DNA of 43,273 bases from Bacteroidales bacterium (GCA_024692185.1 JAILMV010000028.1:1-43273); one strand, 5' to 3'. Positions 25,880 to 36,791 are shown, counted from the stretch's first letter. Translations and numbers: made by a program. Notes: generated by a model from the letters alone, not told the origin.

Positions 25880-28608
25880 TTGAGGACTATGTTTACCATC
25901 CTCCCGGGAACCACGATGACCTTCACAATGTTCATTCCGCCCACATACTTGGCGGTCTGCTCCATCTCGCGGATGGCAGCTTCCACCTCGGCGGGTGAGG
26001 CACTCTTGGACATATCTACCGTGAAACGGGTCTTTCCGTTGAACGCGACCGGATAGGTAACAGTGTCCTCGACGGTAAGTTTCTCGTCATAGACAGGGAA
26101 ACTGGCACCGGTGACGCTGCTGTCGTGGCCAAGCCTCTCCCAGAGTTCTTCCGCCATATGGGGAGCAAAAGGAGAAAGCAGCACGACCAGGGGCTCGAGC
26201 ACTTCGCGCGAGCTGCATTTAAGGTCGGTCAGTTCATTCACGGCAATCATGAAAGCACTGATGGTGGTATTGTAGGAGAAGTTTTCTATATCTTCCTGTT
26301 CTTTGCCGATGAGCTTGTGGAGGGCCTTCAGTTCCGCGGGGCTTGCCTTGGTGTCGGTCACCAGGAAGTTCTCGCGGTCGTAGAACAGCCTCCAGAACTT
26401 GCGCAGGAACCTGTTCACGCCGTCGATGCCCTTGGTATCCCAAGGCTTGCTCTGTTCGACGGGGCCGAGGAACATCTCGTACAGGCGCAGGGTATCGGCG
26501 CCGTAGTTCTCGCAGATATCGTCGGGGTTCACCACGTTGTACATGCTCTTACTCATCTTCTCCACGGCCCAGCCGCAGATGTATTCGCCATTCTCGAGCA
26601 CGAATTCGGCATCGTTGTACTCGGGCCTCCAGGCCTTGAAAGCTTCCAGGTCGAGCTTGTCGTTATGGACTATGTTGATATCCACGTGGATCTCGGTGGT
26701 CTCGTACTGGTCCTTGAGGCCGAGGGAGACGAACTTGTTGGTGCCGACTATACGGTAAACGAAGTTCGAACGTCCCTGGATCATGCCCTGGTTCACCAGC
26801 TTGCGGAAAGGCTCGTCCTCGCATACATATCCAAGGTCATAGAGGAACTTGTTCCAGAAGCGGGAGTAGATGAGGTGGCCGGTAGCATGCTCTGTACCTC
26901 CAACATAGAGATCGACATTGCGCCAGTACTTGTCGGCAGATGCACTCACGAGCTCGTTGTCGTTGTGAGGATCCATGTAGCGGAGGTAATAGGCACTGGA
27001 CCCTGCGAAACCGGGCATGGTGCAGGTTTCGATGGGATGTCCCTTATATGTCCAGTTCTTGGCGTTGGCGAGCGGGGGTTCCCCTCCCACTGCCTTGAAG
27101 GACTTGATTTCGGGCAGCATCAGAGGGAGTTCGCTGTCGGGGATGGGAGTGGCTATGCCATCTTTATAGTAGATGGGGAAAGGCTCTCCCCAATAGCGCT
27201 GACGCGAGAAAATGGCATCGCGCAGACGGAAATTGGTCTTGCGCCTGCCGAGGCCGTGAGCCTCAACATAGTCCTTGGCAGCCTCTATGGCCTCTTTGAC
27301 ATCCATTCCGTTCAGGAAGCCGGAATTGATCATCTTTCCTTCCTTTGCGTCGAAGCTCTGCTCGCTTACGTCGGCACCCTCGATAAGAGGGATGATGGGA
27401 AGGCCGAACTTCTTGGCGAAAGCATAGTCGCGGCTGTCGTGGGCAGGGACCGCCATGATGGCGCCGGTGCCGTAGCCGGCAAGCACGTACTCGGAAATCC
27501 AGATAGGAATCTTTTCGCCGGTGAGGGGATTGATGCCGTACGAACCGGAGAATACGCCGGTGACGGTCTTGGTCTCAGAAATACGTTCGCGCTCGGTCTT
27601 TTTCTTGACTTCCTTGATATAGGCCTCGACCGCCTCCTTCTGTTCGGGAGTGGTCAGTTCATCTACCAGATCGCTTTCGGGAGCAAGCACCATGAAGGTT
27701 ACTCCGAAAACGGTATCCGCACGGGTGGTGAAGATGGTGATGGGCTTGTGGACGTCCCCGCAGACGGTGTCGAACACCATTTCGGTTCCTTCGCTCTTGC
27801 CTATCCAGTTACGCTGCATCTCCTTGAGGGAGTCGGTCCAGTCGAGCTTGTCCAGGGAATCCAGCAGACGTCCGGCATAGGCCGATACGCGTAGCTGCCA
27901 CTGGGTCATCTTCTTCTGCTCCACAGGGAAACCTCCGCGCTCGGAAAGGCCGTCCTTGACCTCGTCGTTGGCAAGCACTGTGCCCAGTCCCTCGCACCAG
28001 TTCACGGTCGTTTCGCCCTGATATGCAATGCGATAGCGCATCAGGATGGCAGCTTTCTCCTTCTCGGAAGCGCTCTTCCAGATCTTGGGAGTGATATCAT
28101 CGTAACCGCTGGTCTCGAACTTGGAGACAAGCTCGGTAATAGGGCGGGCCTTGTCCATCTGGGGGTCGTACCAGCTCTTGAACATCTTCAGGAATGCCCA
28201 CTGCGTCCACTTGTAATACTCGGGATCGCAGGTACGGAAGGAACGGTCCCAGTCGAAAGAGAAGCCGATGCGGTCCAGCTGCTCACGATAGCGGGCCACA
28301 TTCTGGGTAGTGGTCTTTTCGGGATGCTGGCCCGTCTGGATGGCATACTGCTCGGCCGGAAGACCGAAAGCATCGTAACCCATTGGGTGAAGCACGTTGA
28401 AACCCTTCAGCCTCTTGTAGCGGGCATAGATGTCGCTGGCTATGTAGCCGAGGGGATGACCCACGTGAAGTCCTGCCCCGGAGGGGTAAGGAAACATGTC
28501 CAGCACATAAAATTTGGGTCTGGAATCATCCTCCGTAGTCTTGTAGGTCTTTTCTTCAGCCCAACGCTTCTGCCATTTCTTCTCTATAGTCCTGAAATCG
28601 TAATCCAT
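25876..28608 (-). CDS. leuS: Leucyl-tRNA synthetase
   Basis: Charges tRNA-Leu. 910 residues from ATG at 28608 ([16 protein letters not shown]); an earlier ATG at 28794 lies inside the upstream gene and adds no family sequence. Seen: HIGH motif HVGHP (48-52), the CP1 editing domain with [18 protein letters not shown], and KMSKS at 684-688, then the anticodon-binding helices and C-terminal domain. The upstream gene's stop is five bases away, and yitT follows by ATGA overlap. Confidence 0.97.
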   Translation of the reverse strand: MDYDFRTIEKKWQKRWAEEKTYKTTEDDSRPKFYVLDMFPYPSGAGLHVGHPLGYIASDIYARYKRLKGFNVLHPMGYDAFGLPAEQYAIQTGQHPEKTTTQNVARYREQLDRIGFSFDWDRSFRTCDPEYYKWTQWAFLKMFKSWYDPQMDKARPITELVSKFETSGYDDITPKIWKSASEKEKAAILMRYRIAYQGETTVNWCEGLGTVLANDEVKDGLSERGGFPVEQKKMTQWQLRVSAYAGRLLDSLDKLDWTDSLKEMQRNWIGKSEGTEMVFDTVCGDVHKPITIFTTRADTVFGVTFMVLAPESDLVDELTTPEQKEAVEAYIKEVKKKTERERISETKTVTGVFSGSYGINPLTGEKIPIWISEYVLAGYGTGAIMAVPAHDSRDYAFAKKFGLPIIPLIEGADVSEQSFDAKEGKMINSGFLNGMDVKEAIEAAKDYVEAHGLGRRKTNFRLRDAIFSRQRYWGEPFPIYYKDGIATPIPDSELPLMLPEIKSFKAVGGEPPLANAKNWTYKGHPIETCTMPGFAGSSAYYLRYMDPHNDNELVSASADKYWRNVDLYVGGTEHATGHLIYSRFWNKFLYDLGYVCEDEPFRKLVNQGMIQGRSNFVYRIVGTNKFVSLGLKDQYETTEIHVDINIVHNDKLDLEAFKAWRPEYNDAEFVLENGEYICGWAVEKMSKSMYNVVNPDDICENYGADTLRLYEMFLGPVEQSKPWDTKGIDGVNRFLRKFWRLFYDRENFLVTDTKASPAELKALHKLIGKEQEDIENFSYNTTISAFMIAVNELTDLKCSSREVLEPLVVLLSPFAPHMAEELWERLGHDSSVTGASFPVYDEKLTVEDTVTYPVAFNGKTRFTVDMSKSASPAEVEAAIREMEQTAKYVGGMNIVKVIVVPGRMVNIVLK

Positions 28609-28613
28609 TTTCT

Positions 28614-29834
28614 TTATTTGTTCTTTAACTTGTTCTTTTTCTTTTCCAATACGAAATCCACATATACCGAAAGCGTGCAACGCACCGGTTTTCCGTTCAC
28701 CATACCCGGCTTCCAGTCGGGAGAGGCCTCGATTACCCTGACGGCTTCTTCGTCCAAGGAAGGATGTATGCCCTTCTTCACCTTGACATTGCACACATGG
28801 CCTTTTTCGTCGATGGTGAATTCCACCAGGACCTTGCCCTGTATGCCGTTCTCCTGGGCATATTTAGGATATCTCAGATACACATATACCCAGTTGGCCA
28901 GGAAGAAAGAGGGATTCTTCCTGCCGAGGAAAGAAGGTTTGACGTCACAGTCGTCGAATACTACCACGTCCGCAGGGCCGTCCTCCGAAGGCCAGAAGGA
29001 AGGTTTTCCGGCGCCGGAAAGGCTGACGCAGAAATTGTAGATATATTCTCCCTGGCGGGTAAGCTCCTCATATTCGAGAGGATCTATTCCGCCGCGATAG
29101 GTCTTGCCGGGTTCGGCGGTAGTGAAGAACACTCCGGGAATCTCTTTTCCGTAGAAAGAACGGAAATCCGACTTTGCAGGCTCCCTGCTGGTCAATTCAG
29201 GCAGGGCCGGCTGCAAGCTGGAAGATACGCCGGCAATCAGCCTGTTCATATCCGCGTTGGAGCCGGTGTAGGCATAGAAGCCTTTGTTGGGATTGTCGAA
29301 ATAATCCAGGTTCACGAAGGCATCGATGCGGGAACTCTCTTCGAAAGCACGGTTCAGGAAGTACCAGGAGCCGGAGTTTGCATCCGCAGCTCCCCCGAAT
29401 GCCGCAAACAGGACCGAACGCTGCAGCAGCACCTTGTTGGTGTTGAGCTTTTCCGCAATGGAAAGGAAGAGAGCTATGGCCGTTGCTGAAGATTCCGACA
29501 AGCTGGTACTGATAACTATGTAATTGTCGTGCAGTTGCTTACCGTAACCGGGCAGCCAGGCTATAACATTGTGGCAGGTAAGGGTGTCGCCGTTTTCCTT
29601 CTGGATTCCGAAAGAACGGAAATCCGCACTGGCAAGCAAGTCCAGGCCGGAAGAAGACAGGCGCTTGGCCACGAAATCCGCAAGGGCATCTTCGCCCTTC
29701 AAGGCGGAAAGGGAATCGGCAGTACTGCGCAGGGCGAGGGCATCATCGCCGACGAAAAGCTCGTCGTATGATTGGGCAGCCGAGATTCCGGCGGAAAGCA
29801 GTATGCAGATAGTAAGATAAATAAAACGCTTCAT
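28614..29834 (-). CDS. M28-peptidase-like domain fused to TonB C-terminal domain, catalytic residues missing
   Basis: 406 residues from ATG at 29834 (MKRFIYL); an ATG at 29846 would overlap the previous gene by eight bases and is also possible. Signal peptide 1-20. Residues about 60-270 follow an M28 (aminopeptidase-like) order, with [20 protein letters not shown] where active enzymes have a VxFVAFxGEExGLxGS stretch, but the first zinc His/Asp and the Glu-Glu pair are absent. Residues about 325-400 are a TonB_C fold ([38 protein letters not shown]). The TonB_C end in TonB-type proteins touches outer-membrane receptors. Likely an envelope protein with a non-enzymatic M28-like scaffold. Confidence 0.72.
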   Translation of the reverse strand: MKRFIYLTICILLSAGISAAQSYDELFVGDDALALRSTADSLSALKGEDALADFVAKRLSSSGLDLLASADFRSFGIQKENGDTLTCHNVIAWLPGYGKQLHDNYIVISTSLSESSATAIALFLSIAEKLNTNKVLLQRSVLFAAFGGAADANSGSWYFLNRAFEESSRIDAFVNLDYFDNPNKGFYAYTGSNADMNRLIAGVSSSLQPALPELTSREPAKSDFRSFYGKEIPGVFFTTAEPGKTYRGGIDPLEYEELTRQGEYIYNFCVSLSGAGKPSFWPSEDGPADVVVFDDCDVKPSFLGRKNPSFFLANWVYVYLRYPKYAQENGIQGKVLVEFTIDEKGHVCNVKVKKGIHPSLDEEAVRVIEASPDWKPGMVNGKPVRCTLSVYVDFVLEKKKNKLKNK

Positions 29835-29838
29835 TGCA

Positions 29839-30363
29839 TCAGTCATTTACAAGAATCCATACATCCTTAGGGCAAAACGATTCAGTCTTGACCTTCTGGA
29901 GATTATCCCATAAATGTGCCAGAGTGTCGGTTCCGGCAATACCGATGGCGGTAAAACCGTTCCCATAAGGGACTTTCTGCACCGAATATCCGGCGCCCTC
30001 TATCTTGGAGGCGAGCCAGGAAGCGTTGGCGGCATTGGAGAACGCCCCAACTACAATGTAATAGCGTTTATCGAGTTTGAGGGAGTTGGCGCGGCGCAGG
30101 CTGGAAACCGAAAGGAACATCTCTCCGGATTCCTTGATTTTATCTATCAGGGCCAGGGAATCGGCCTTGGCCTTCTCCACGCGCCTCAGGGAATCCATCC
30201 GGGCCTGATGCTCGGCTTCTTCCTTGAGTATGATTTCCCTTTTTGCAGCTATGTCGGCAGAGGTCGGCCGTCCGGCGAGACGGCGGAAGGAATCGCAGCC
30301 CTGCAGCAAGGTAACAGCCAGGGCCAGAAGCATTGCAGCGGATATTATACGTCCTTTCGTCAT
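29839..30363 (-). CDS. SPOR-domain lipoprotein
   Basis: 174 residues. Lipoprotein signal with lipobox LLQGC, Cys23. Residues about 38-85 are a charged coiled coil (EEAEHQARMDSLRRVEKAKA). The SPOR domain at about 98-172 begins RYYIVVGAFSNAANASWLAS and binds denuded peptidoglycan glycans at division sites in studied members. It heads the operon with the M28-like/TonB_C gene, leuS and two yitT genes. The promoter box ends six bases before the ATG. Confidence 0.88.
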   Translation of the reverse strand: MTKGRIISAAMLLALAVTLLQGCDSFRRLAGRPTSADIAAKREIILKEEAEHQARMDSLRRVEKAKADSLALIDKIKESGEMFLSVSSLRRANSLKLDKRYYIVVGAFSNAANASWLASKIEGAGYSVQKVPYGNGFTAIGIAGTDTLAHLWDNLQKVKTESFCPKDVWILVND

Positions 30364-30369
30364 AGCTTA

Positions 30370-30377
30370 CAAATATA
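30370..30377 (-). promoter_or_regulatory. -7 box (TATATTTG) of the SPOR lipoprotein operon
   Basis: TATATTTG on the minus strand, six bases before the ATG at 30363, giving an almost leaderless transcript. Confidence 0.55.
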
Positions 30378-30387
30378 AGAAAAACTA

Positions 30388-31326
30388 TCAGTCTTCGGCA
30401 TCGAATGCCTTTACTATTTTGCTCACCAGGGGATGTCGTACTATGTCCTTGTCGTCGAAGAACACGGTTGACACGCCCTTCAGATTCTTTACCAGTTCTA
30501 TGCCCCTCAGCAAGCCGGAATCCTCCTTGCGGGGAAGATCGACCTGGGTGGCATCGCCGGTTACTATGAACTTGGCATTGGTACCCATCCTGGTCAGGAA
30601 CATCTTCAGTTGGCCCATGTTGGTGTTCTGGGCCTCGTCCAGTATGACACAGGCTCCGTCCAGAGTCCTGCCTCGCATATATGCCAGCGGGGCTATCTGG
30701 ATGGTACCTCCGGCAATGAATTCCTGCAGTTTGCGGGAAGGAATCATATCTCCCAGGGCATCGTAGAGAGGCTGGAGATAGGGATCCAGCTTGTCTTTAA
30801 GGTCGCCGGGGAGGAAGCCCAGCCTCTCCCCTGCTTCCACGGCGGGACGGGTGAGGATTATGCGCCGCACTTCCCTGTTCTTTAGGGCACGTACGGCCAG
30901 GGCGATGGCTATGTAGGTCTTTCCGGTACCGGCAGGGCCTACGGCGAACAGGAGGTCGTTGTTGAAATAGGCGCGGACCATCTTTTCCTGATTGGCATTG
31001 CGTGCGCGGATGGCCTTGCCTTCATTGGTATGGACTATCACAGCATTGCCGTGTTCGGCAAGCACGGACGAGGATGAGCGACCTGCAAACAAGTCCTCGA
31101 CGTCATAGACGGTGAGGTTGAGCTTATGCTTCCTGACGGCCACGAGCTGGGCGAACTTGGCCACGAAGTCATTAATCTTGTCTTCGTCGCCTTCCACCTC
31201 TATCTCGTTTCCCTTGCCGGATACCTCCAGCCCGGGATAATAGGTGCAGAACTCGTTCAGGATCCGGTTTCCGGGTCCGAGGATGCTCACGGGATCAGCC
31301 GTGTCAAGTGTGATGGTTTTCTTCAT
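30388..31326 (-). CDS. phoH: PhoH-like ATPase
   Basis: 312 residues, PhoH/YbeZ type. N-terminal nucleic-acid-binding-like part about 1-95, then a P-loop ATPase: Walker A GPAGTGKT (130-137) and Walker B VILDEAQN (227-234), with the sensor TGDATQVDLP and GLRGIELVK downstream. Studied relatives act with the YbeY endoribonuclease on RNA; no ybeY is in this window. The ATG overlaps the capA stop (ATGA), so it is the last gene of the gyrA operon. Confidence 0.94.
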   Translation of the reverse strand: MKKTITLDTADPVSILGPGNRILNEFCTYYPGLEVSGKGNEIEVEGDEDKINDFVAKFAQLVAVRKHKLNLTVYDVEDLFAGRSSSSVLAEHGNAVIVHTNEGKAIRARNANQEKMVRAYFNNDLLFAVGPAGTGKTYIAIALAVRALKNREVRRIILTRPAVEAGERLGFLPGDLKDKLDPYLQPLYDALGDMIPSRKLQEFIAGGTIQIAPLAYMRGRTLDGACVILDEAQNTNMGQLKMFLTRMGTNAKFIVTGDATQVDLPRKEDSGLLRGIELVKNLKGVSTVFFDDKDIVRHPLVSKIVKAFDAED

Positions 31327-32264
31327 TCTATACCAGTAACAGCTTTAACTCTGTCCAAAGTGGATATCATATTGTCGTAATCCGACTTGTCAATCCAATC
31401 GTCGCGTTTTCCTATCTGCTCCTCCACTACCACTGTGCGGAAGCCTTCCGTTTTCTTTCCCGGAAGAGTGCACCACAGGAAATGCAGTTCCGGTTCCAGC
31501 AGCTCCTTCATCCCGCTCTCCTTGCAGAAGACGAATTTCAGCACTGCAGCCAGTTCCAGGCGGGTATTCACGGCACTCATGTTGGAGACCGCATTCCCCA
31601 GCGAATAGATTACGGGCACTCCGGCGATGTGGGTTGTATCCTGCACCACGTGGGGATGGGCTCCCACAATCGCATCAGCTCCCTGCTCCACCAGCCACCT
31701 GGCCCATTCATCCTGCCTGGCATTGTGCTTCAGCCGGTATTCTTCCCCCCAATGAGGCAGCACCAGCACGAAATCGGCCATTCTCCTGGCCCTCTCCATC
31801 TGCCGGGCTATCTCGTCCTTCTCCATACGGCTTACCTTGGGATATTCTTCGCCGGCGCCAAGGTTGGTGCCGTAGGTAAAGTTCACCAAGGCGAACCTGA
31901 GGCCTTTCACGCTGAGTATCAGAGGGTTGTTCCTGTGATACTGCGCTTCGTCGAGGCCGCTGCCGCTGAAACAATCATACTGTTTCAAGGTCCTTTCAAG
32001 CCCCCTGGAACCCTTATCGAGAATGTGGTTGTTGGCTGTCAGCAGCACATCCACGCCAGCATCCAGGATGCTGTTCCGGTAAGTATCAGGAGCGCTAAAT
32101 GCGGGGTACCCGGTATAGGGTGGCCCCGCAAGTGTAAATTCAGCGTTGGCTATAGCCAAGTCCGCATCCGAAAGGAGCGGTTTCAAATCCTCCAGAAAAA
32201 GGGAGTGGTCGAACTGCAGCTGCTTCGTGTGCATCATCACGTCTCCGATGATGCATATACTCAC
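31323..32264 (-). CDS. CapA / PGA-cap family phosphatase-like protein without signal peptide
   Basis: 313 residues from a GTG at 32264. Metallophosphatase-like motifs of the CapA family: GDVMMH (7-12), NAE (40-42), TANNH (76-80), HWGEEY (171-176) and GAHPHVVQ (201-208). CapA of Bacillus is needed for poly-gamma-glutamate export or anchoring, but the substrate here is unknown. Family members in this phylum are usually exported, while this start leaves almost no N-terminal extension. The nine codons before the GTG are open and in the frame of the upstream TPR gene, whose TGA stop is the only break. Confidence 0.82.
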   Translation of the reverse strand: MSICIIGDVMMHTKQLQFDHSLFLEDLKPLLSDADLAIANAEFTLAGPPYTGYPAFSAPDTYRNSILDAGVDVLLTANNHILDKGSRGLERTLKQYDCFSGSGLDEAQYHRNNPLILSVKGLRFALVNFTYGTNLGAGEEYPKVSRMEKDEIARQMERARRMADFVLVLPHWGEEYRLKHNARQDEWARWLVEQGADAIVGAHPHVVQDTTHIAGVPVIYSLGNAVSNMSAVNTRLELAAVLKFVFCKESGMKELLEPELHFLWCTLPGKKTEGFRTVVVEEQIGKRDDWIDKSDYDNMISTLDRVKAVTGIE

Positions 32265-32291
32265 GGTATCGGCAGCTGCCGGGCCCGCACT

Positions 32292-33611
32292 TCATTTGCT
32301 GGAAGCGACTATAGCGTCGAACTTATCGTATTTCTCCTTGTATTCAGGATCCGTGCGGAAACGGAAGCAGGCATTCTTGATGTACTCTGCGACGGTAACC
32401 TTGATTTCGTTGTCCTTAGTTATGTCGTAAGCCTTCTCGAAAGCGACGATGGAGGCCTTCAGGGTCTTGTCGTACTCTTCCACGAGGGCGGCGTACTTGG
32501 CATCGTCCATCTCGATGGAAGCCTTCTCCTGGATTTCCACTGCATGATTGTAAAGATAAATACCCTTACCGATCTCGCCATACTCGTAGTTGGGGTCGAT
32601 TTCTGCGCAATGGTCGTATGCTGCAAAAGCCTCGTCCACCTGAGGAGGATCCATCTTGAGGCGGATATTACCCTCTACATACCAGAGAGATGCATTGTTG
32701 GGCTCATTGGTCTTGGCAACGTCGAGGAGCTCGAAGAGGCGGTCGGTGCTGCCACCGGAAGTGGTGTAGTAGTTGATGAGTCCGATAAGGATGCTCTGGC
32801 TCTTAGGATAGTTCACGAAACCATCCTCGAGATACTTGACGGAAAGCTCTTTGTCGCCTTCTTTCTCTGCGATGGTGGAGAGACGGGCATAAACGTCGCC
32901 GTCCTCACCATAGTAATTGTGCTCCAGGCACTTGGTGAAGAAGGTCTTTGCCCTGGCAATGTCGGCAGCAATCCATGCGGTGAGACCTGCGTTGTAAACG
33001 GCATTGGTATCCATCTTGGCATAAGGCTCAATGAGGGAAGTCTCATATGCGGCCTCGAAGCACTTCGAGGACTTGGCATAATCCTGAAGGGAATATGCGC
33101 TGACAGCATCGGAAGAGAACTTGTCATGGACAGAGATGAGGCCGTCCACGATATCCTTGGTCTTCTTGGCCTTGGTGTCAAGCTCGTAAGCCTTCTGGTA
33201 TGCCTTCACGGCCTCGCAGAGAGGATTCTCCACTGCAGGCTTGGTAGTATTGATGAAAGAGAGCTTGCCTCCGAGGAAGTAATAATCAGCTGTCTCATAA
33301 TGCTGGACTGTCATGGCGTTGCCCTGGATCTGCACTTCTTCGGTGCTGAGAGGTTTCACGCCGGACATCAGGAGGGCGAGTTCAGACTCTGCCGCTCCGA
33401 TATATCCTATACCCTGTACTGCATTGTATGCATCGATATAAGTCTGGCCAAGTTTGATCCATACGGCCGGATTCACAGCCTTCTTTTCGTTTTGGGTAAC
33501 GGCCTTGGCGGCAGCCACCTTCTTTGCAGCAGCCTCAGCATCTTTGATCTGCTGGGCATTGGCTATCTGGACAGAAGCCAGGATTGCAAGCGCGAAAATA
33601 ATCTTTTTCAT
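32292..33611 (-). CDS. Secreted tetratricopeptide-repeat protein
   Basis: 439 residues from ATG at 33611 (MKKIIFALAILASVQIANAQ); an in-frame TTG three codons earlier is not needed. Signal peptide 1-20. Residues about 170-410 are TPR-like helix pairs (for example AYSLQDYAKSSKCFEAAYET, NAVYNAGLTAWIAADIARAK, and an ASLWYVEGNIRLKMDPPQVD repeat near 300). Expected to be a periplasmic scaffold; partner unknown. It lies 18 bases downstream of the gyrA stop, in the same operon as capA and phoH. Confidence 0.85.
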   Translation of the reverse strand: MKKIIFALAILASVQIANAQQIKDAEAAAKKVAAAKAVTQNEKKAVNPAVWIKLGQTYIDAYNAVQGIGYIGAAESELALLMSGVKPLSTEEVQIQGNAMTVQHYETADYYFLGGKLSFINTTKPAVENPLCEAVKAYQKAYELDTKAKKTKDIVDGLISVHDKFSSDAVSAYSLQDYAKSSKCFEAAYETSLIEPYAKMDTNAVYNAGLTAWIAADIARAKTFFTKCLEHNYYGEDGDVYARLSTIAEKEGDKELSVKYLEDGFVNYPKSQSILIGLINYYTTSGGSTDRLFELLDVAKTNEPNNASLWYVEGNIRLKMDPPQVDEAFAAYDHCAEIDPNYEYGEIGKGIYLYNHAVEIQEKASIEMDDAKYAALVEEYDKTLKASIVAFEKAYDITKDNEIKVTVAEYIKNACFRFRTDPEYKEKYDKFDAIVASSK

Positions 33612-33629
33612 ATTATTCAAAGTTAGTTG

Positions 33630-36176
33630 TTATTCGTTTTCTTGTGTTACTTCTGCACTTTCCGTGCCATCTGCTTCCACAGCCTCCTCGTCCTCGCTCT
33701 TGGAAACCACGGAAACGGCCGATATTGCATCTCCTTCACGGAGGCTGATAAGCCTTACTCCCTGGGTGGCCCTGCTCAGCACGCTGATGCCGGAAACAGC
33801 CATCCTGATGGTAAGTCCGGAACGGTTGATGATCATAAGGTCGTCATTCTCGGTCACGTTCTTGATGGCTACCACATTACCGGTCTTGTCGGTGATGTTC
33901 AAGGTCTTTACGCCCTTGCTGCCACGGTGGGTAGAACGGTATTCCTCAGGATCCGAGCGCTTTCCGTAACCATTTTCGCTGACCACGAGCACGGTGTGAT
34001 CCGCAGCGTCTTCCGCATTCGGATCGTAGGTAATCACGCCTATTACCTCGTCGTCATCATCTATATCGATGCCTCGCACGCCCGAAGCGCTGCGTCCGAG
34101 TACGCGGACCTCATCCTCTTCGAAGCGTACGCAACGTCCGTTCTTGGCGGCCATCATTATCTGCTCATTTCCGTTGGTAAGCACTGCATCGAGCAATTCG
34201 TCACCCTCGCGGATGGTAAGGGCGATGATACCCTTGTTGCGGCTGCGTTTGTTGGAATAATCCTCCAGGCTGGTCTTCTTGATGATACCCTTCTTGGTGA
34301 CGAGGGTCACGAAGTGGCTCTGCACGTACTCGCTGTCCTCGATGCGGGCGGCATTGAGATAAGTGCGGATGCTATCGTCGGAATCGATGGCAAGCAGGTT
34401 CTGCACGGCTCGGCCCTTGGAAGAACGTACTCCTTCGGGAAGCTCATAGACCTTGAGCCTGTAGCACATACCCTTCTGGGTGAAGAAGAGCATGGTGGAG
34501 TGCATGTTGGCGACGTAGATATGTTCGATGAAGTCCTCGTCGCGGGTGGCACCGCCCTTCTTGCCGACGCCGCCCCTTGCCTGGGTACGGAATTCGGTAA
34601 GAGCAGTACGTTTGATATATCCGAGATGGGAGATGGTGATTACCACGTCCTCGTCGGCATAGAAATCTTCGGGATTGAACTCGTCCGCACTCATGGTGAT
34701 CTCGCTGCGGCGGGCATCGCCATACTTGGCCTTCATCTCGGCGCACTCGTCCTTGACTATCTGCAACTGGAGAGCGTCGCTGCCGAGGATCTCGATGCAG
34801 CGGGCGATGAACTTCTCGAGTTCGTCGTACTCTGCCTGCAGTTTCTCGCGCTCGAGTCCGGTGAGCTGGCGGAGACGCATTTCCACGATTGCCTGTGCCT
34901 GAGCCTCGGTAAAGCCGAACTTGCTCATCAAGCCTTCGCGGGCCTCGTCAACGCTCTTGGAGGCGCGGATGTGGGCGATGATCTCGTCGATGATGTCGAT
35001 GGCCTTCAGCAGACCTTCGAGGATGTGGGCACGCTTCTGGGCCTTGTCGAGATCGAACTTGGTGCGGCGCACCACCACCTCGTGACGGAAATCGACGAAG
35101 TTGGCAATGATCTCCTTGAGGGAAAGGGTGCGGGGACGGCCCTTCACCAGAGCTACGTTGTTGATGGCGAAGCTGGACTGGAGAGGGGTATATTTGAAGA
35201 GGGTGTTCAGCACCACGCTGGTGTTGGCCCCCTGCTTTACGCGGAAGATGACGCGAACGCCCTCGCGGGAAGTCTCGTCGTTCATATAGGTGATGCCCTC
35301 GATCTTCTTGTCCTCGACCATGGAGGCAATACGCTCGAGCATCTCCTTCTTGTTGACCATATAGGGGATCTCGGTAACGACTATGGTCTCCTGACCGCGG
35401 TCGTTGACCTCGATATCCGTCTTGGCGCGGATTACCACGCGGCCACGGCCGGTGGTGTAGGCGTCGATGATTCCCTGACGGCCCATAATGAGGCCACCGG
35501 TCGGGAAGTCAGGACCCTTGATGTGCTCCATCAGGCCCTCGACGTCGATGTCGGGATTGTCGATGTAGGCGCAGATTGCATCGCAGCACTCGCCGAGGTT
35601 ATGGGGAGCCATATTGGTGGCCATACCCACGGCAATACCGGAAGATCCGTTCAGAAGGAGCAGAGGAAGCTTAGTAGGAAGCACGGTAGGCTCTTCGATG
35701 GAGTCATCGAAGTTGAGAGCCATATCGACCGTATTCTTCTCGATGTCGGAGAGCACATCCTCGGCCTTCTTTTCCAACTTTGCCTCAGTATATCGCATAG
35801 CAGCGACGGGGTCACCGTCCATGCTACCGAAGTTTCCCTGGCCATATACCAGCGGATAACGCTGATTCCAATTCTGGGCGAGACGCGCCATAGCGTCGTA
35901 AACGGAACTGTCCCCGTGCGGATGGAACTTACCGAGAACTTCACCCACGATACGGGCGGATTTCTTGGTTTGCCCACCGTAAGACAGGCCCAGCCCGTCC
36001 ATTCCGAAGAGAACCCTGCGCTGAACCGGTTTCAGACCGTCACGCACGTCCGGGAGAGCACGCGAAACGATAACCGACATCGAGTAGTCGATGTATGCGC
36101 TACGCATCTCATGATCAATCTCCACAGGCTCGATGTAACCGTGATTCACTTCGTTGAAATTTCCCTCACTGTCCAT
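33630..36176 (-). CDS. gyrA: DNA gyrase subunit A
   Basis: 848 residues. Cleavage-religation subunit of gyrase. Catalytic Tyr129 in [10 protein letters not shown], quinolone-determining region [12 protein letters not shown] with Ser90 and Asp94 (the E. coli Ser83 and Asp87 positions, unmutated). The C-terminal beta-pinwheel holds a divergent GyrA box, QARGGVG in place of QRRGGKG, followed by KKGG, which supports gyrA over parC. The tail is acidic ([16 protein letters not shown]). First gene of an operon with the TPR, capA and phoH genes. A TAnnTTTG box precedes it. Confidence 0.95.
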   Translation of the reverse strand: MDSEGNFNEVNHGYIEPVEIDHEMRSAYIDYSMSVIVSRALPDVRDGLKPVQRRVLFGMDGLGLSYGGQTKKSARIVGEVLGKFHPHGDSSVYDAMARLAQNWNQRYPLVYGQGNFGSMDGDPVAAMRYTEAKLEKKAEDVLSDIEKNTVDMALNFDDSIEEPTVLPTKLPLLLLNGSSGIAVGMATNMAPHNLGECCDAICAYIDNPDIDVEGLMEHIKGPDFPTGGLIMGRQGIIDAYTTGRGRVVIRAKTDIEVNDRGQETIVVTEIPYMVNKKEMLERIASMVEDKKIEGITYMNDETSREGVRVIFRVKQGANTSVVLNTLFKYTPLQSSFAINNVALVKGRPRTLSLKEIIANFVDFRHEVVVRRTKFDLDKAQKRAHILEGLLKAIDIIDEIIAHIRASKSVDEAREGLMSKFGFTEAQAQAIVEMRLRQLTGLEREKLQAEYDELEKFIARCIEILGSDALQLQIVKDECAEMKAKYGDARRSEITMSADEFNPEDFYADEDVVITISHLGYIKRTALTEFRTQARGGVGKKGGATRDEDFIEHIYVANMHSTMLFFTQKGMCYRLKVYELPEGVRSSKGRAVQNLLAIDSDDSIRTYLNAARIEDSEYVQSHFVTLVTKKGIIKKTSLEDYSNKRSRNKGIIALTIREGDELLDAVLTNGNEQIMMAAKNGRCVRFEEDEVRVLGRSASGVRGIDIDDDDEVIGVITYDPNAEDAADHTVLVVSENGYGKRSDPEEYRSTHRGSKGVKTLNITDKTGNVVAIKNVTENDDLMIINRSGLTIRMAVSGISVLSRATQGVRLISLREGDAISAVSVVSKSEDEEAVEADGTESAEVTQENE

Positions 36177-36214
36177 ATTTTCTTTCTTAATTTTTACGCT
36201 TATTCATAAACACG

Positions 36215-36222
36215 CAAATTTA
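36215..36222 (-). promoter_or_regulatory. -7 box (TAAATTTG) of gyrA
   Basis: TAAATTTG on the minus strand, about 39 bases before the ATG at 36176; back to back with the promoter of the Clp-N domain gene. Confidence 0.5.
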
Positions 36223-36245
36223 ACAAAAATATTCGATTAAATTGT

Positions 36246-36253
36246 TATTTTTG
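36246..36253 (+). promoter_or_regulatory. -7 box (TATTTTTG) of the Clp-N domain gene
   Basis: TATTTTTG matches TAnnTTTG and lies 22 bases before the ATG at 36276. Confidence 0.5.
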
Positions 36254-36275
36254 CAATCAATAATACCTACTGAAA

Positions 36276-36791
36276 ATGAAGATTTCCGAAGAATTTGACG
36301 CCATCGTCGGATTTGCCCGTGAAGAAGCAATGAGAACCGGCAGCTATAGCATAGAAGCCGACCATCTTTTCCTCGGAATCCTGCGTCACGGCAGCAATGC
36401 GGCAGTGGAAGCCCTCAAGGCCCGCGGCATCGATGCAGCCGAATGCAAGGCGGAAATCGACTCCCAGATTTTCCACGAACACAGCATCCCCTACTCCAAC
36501 GAAGACGACATCCGTCTCGGCCGCGAAGGCAGCAATACGGTCAGCCTGGCGATCGCAGATGCAATTGCCGAAGGAGCCGGAGAAGCAGGGGCCATCAACC
36601 TGATGAAGGCCGTGTGCAAGCAGGAAAGCAGCAGGAGCAGCGAGTATCTGCGCAAGCACGGTCTGTGCAGCAGGGATTTTGGCAAGGCCACGGGAGATAA
36701 ACAGAAGGTAAATATGGAAACCGGCATGAAAGAGATGGCAATACTGTTGTCCACCTTCAATAGCAATTCTAACAAAAATATCGTAAGCTGA
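36276..36791 (+). CDS. Stand-alone Clp N-terminal (repeat) domain protein
   Basis: 171 residues. Reads as the double helical Clp_N repeat found at the N-terminus of ClpA/ClpB/ClpC: EFDAIVGFAREEAMRTGSYS followed by IEADHLFLGILRHGSNAAVE, and a second half LAIADAIAEGAGEAGAINLM. No AAA+ module follows; the chain ends in a polar tail. Stand-alone Clp-N proteins may act as adaptors or competitors for substrate recognition, but that is inference. Its TGA shares one base with the ATG of the hydrolase gene. Confidence 0.75.
   Translation: MKISEEFDAIVGFAREEAMRTGSYSIEADHLFLGILRHGSNAAVEALKARGIDAAECKAEIDSQIFHEHSIPYSNEDDIRLGREGSNTVSLAIADAIAEGAGEAGAINLMKAVCKQESSRSSEYLRKHGLCSRDFGKATGDKQKVNMETGMKEMAILLSTFNSNSNKNIVS

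Noticed and set aside
28609-28794. N-terminal extension of leuS from ATG at 28794
   Set aside because: The extra 62 residues lie inside the M28-like/TonB_C gene and do not resemble leucyl-tRNA synthetase; [12 protein letters not shown] at 28608 is the family start.
33630-36176. Calling the topoisomerase subunit ParC
   Set aside because: The length, the GyrA-box-like QARGGVG and the acidic tail fit GyrA.
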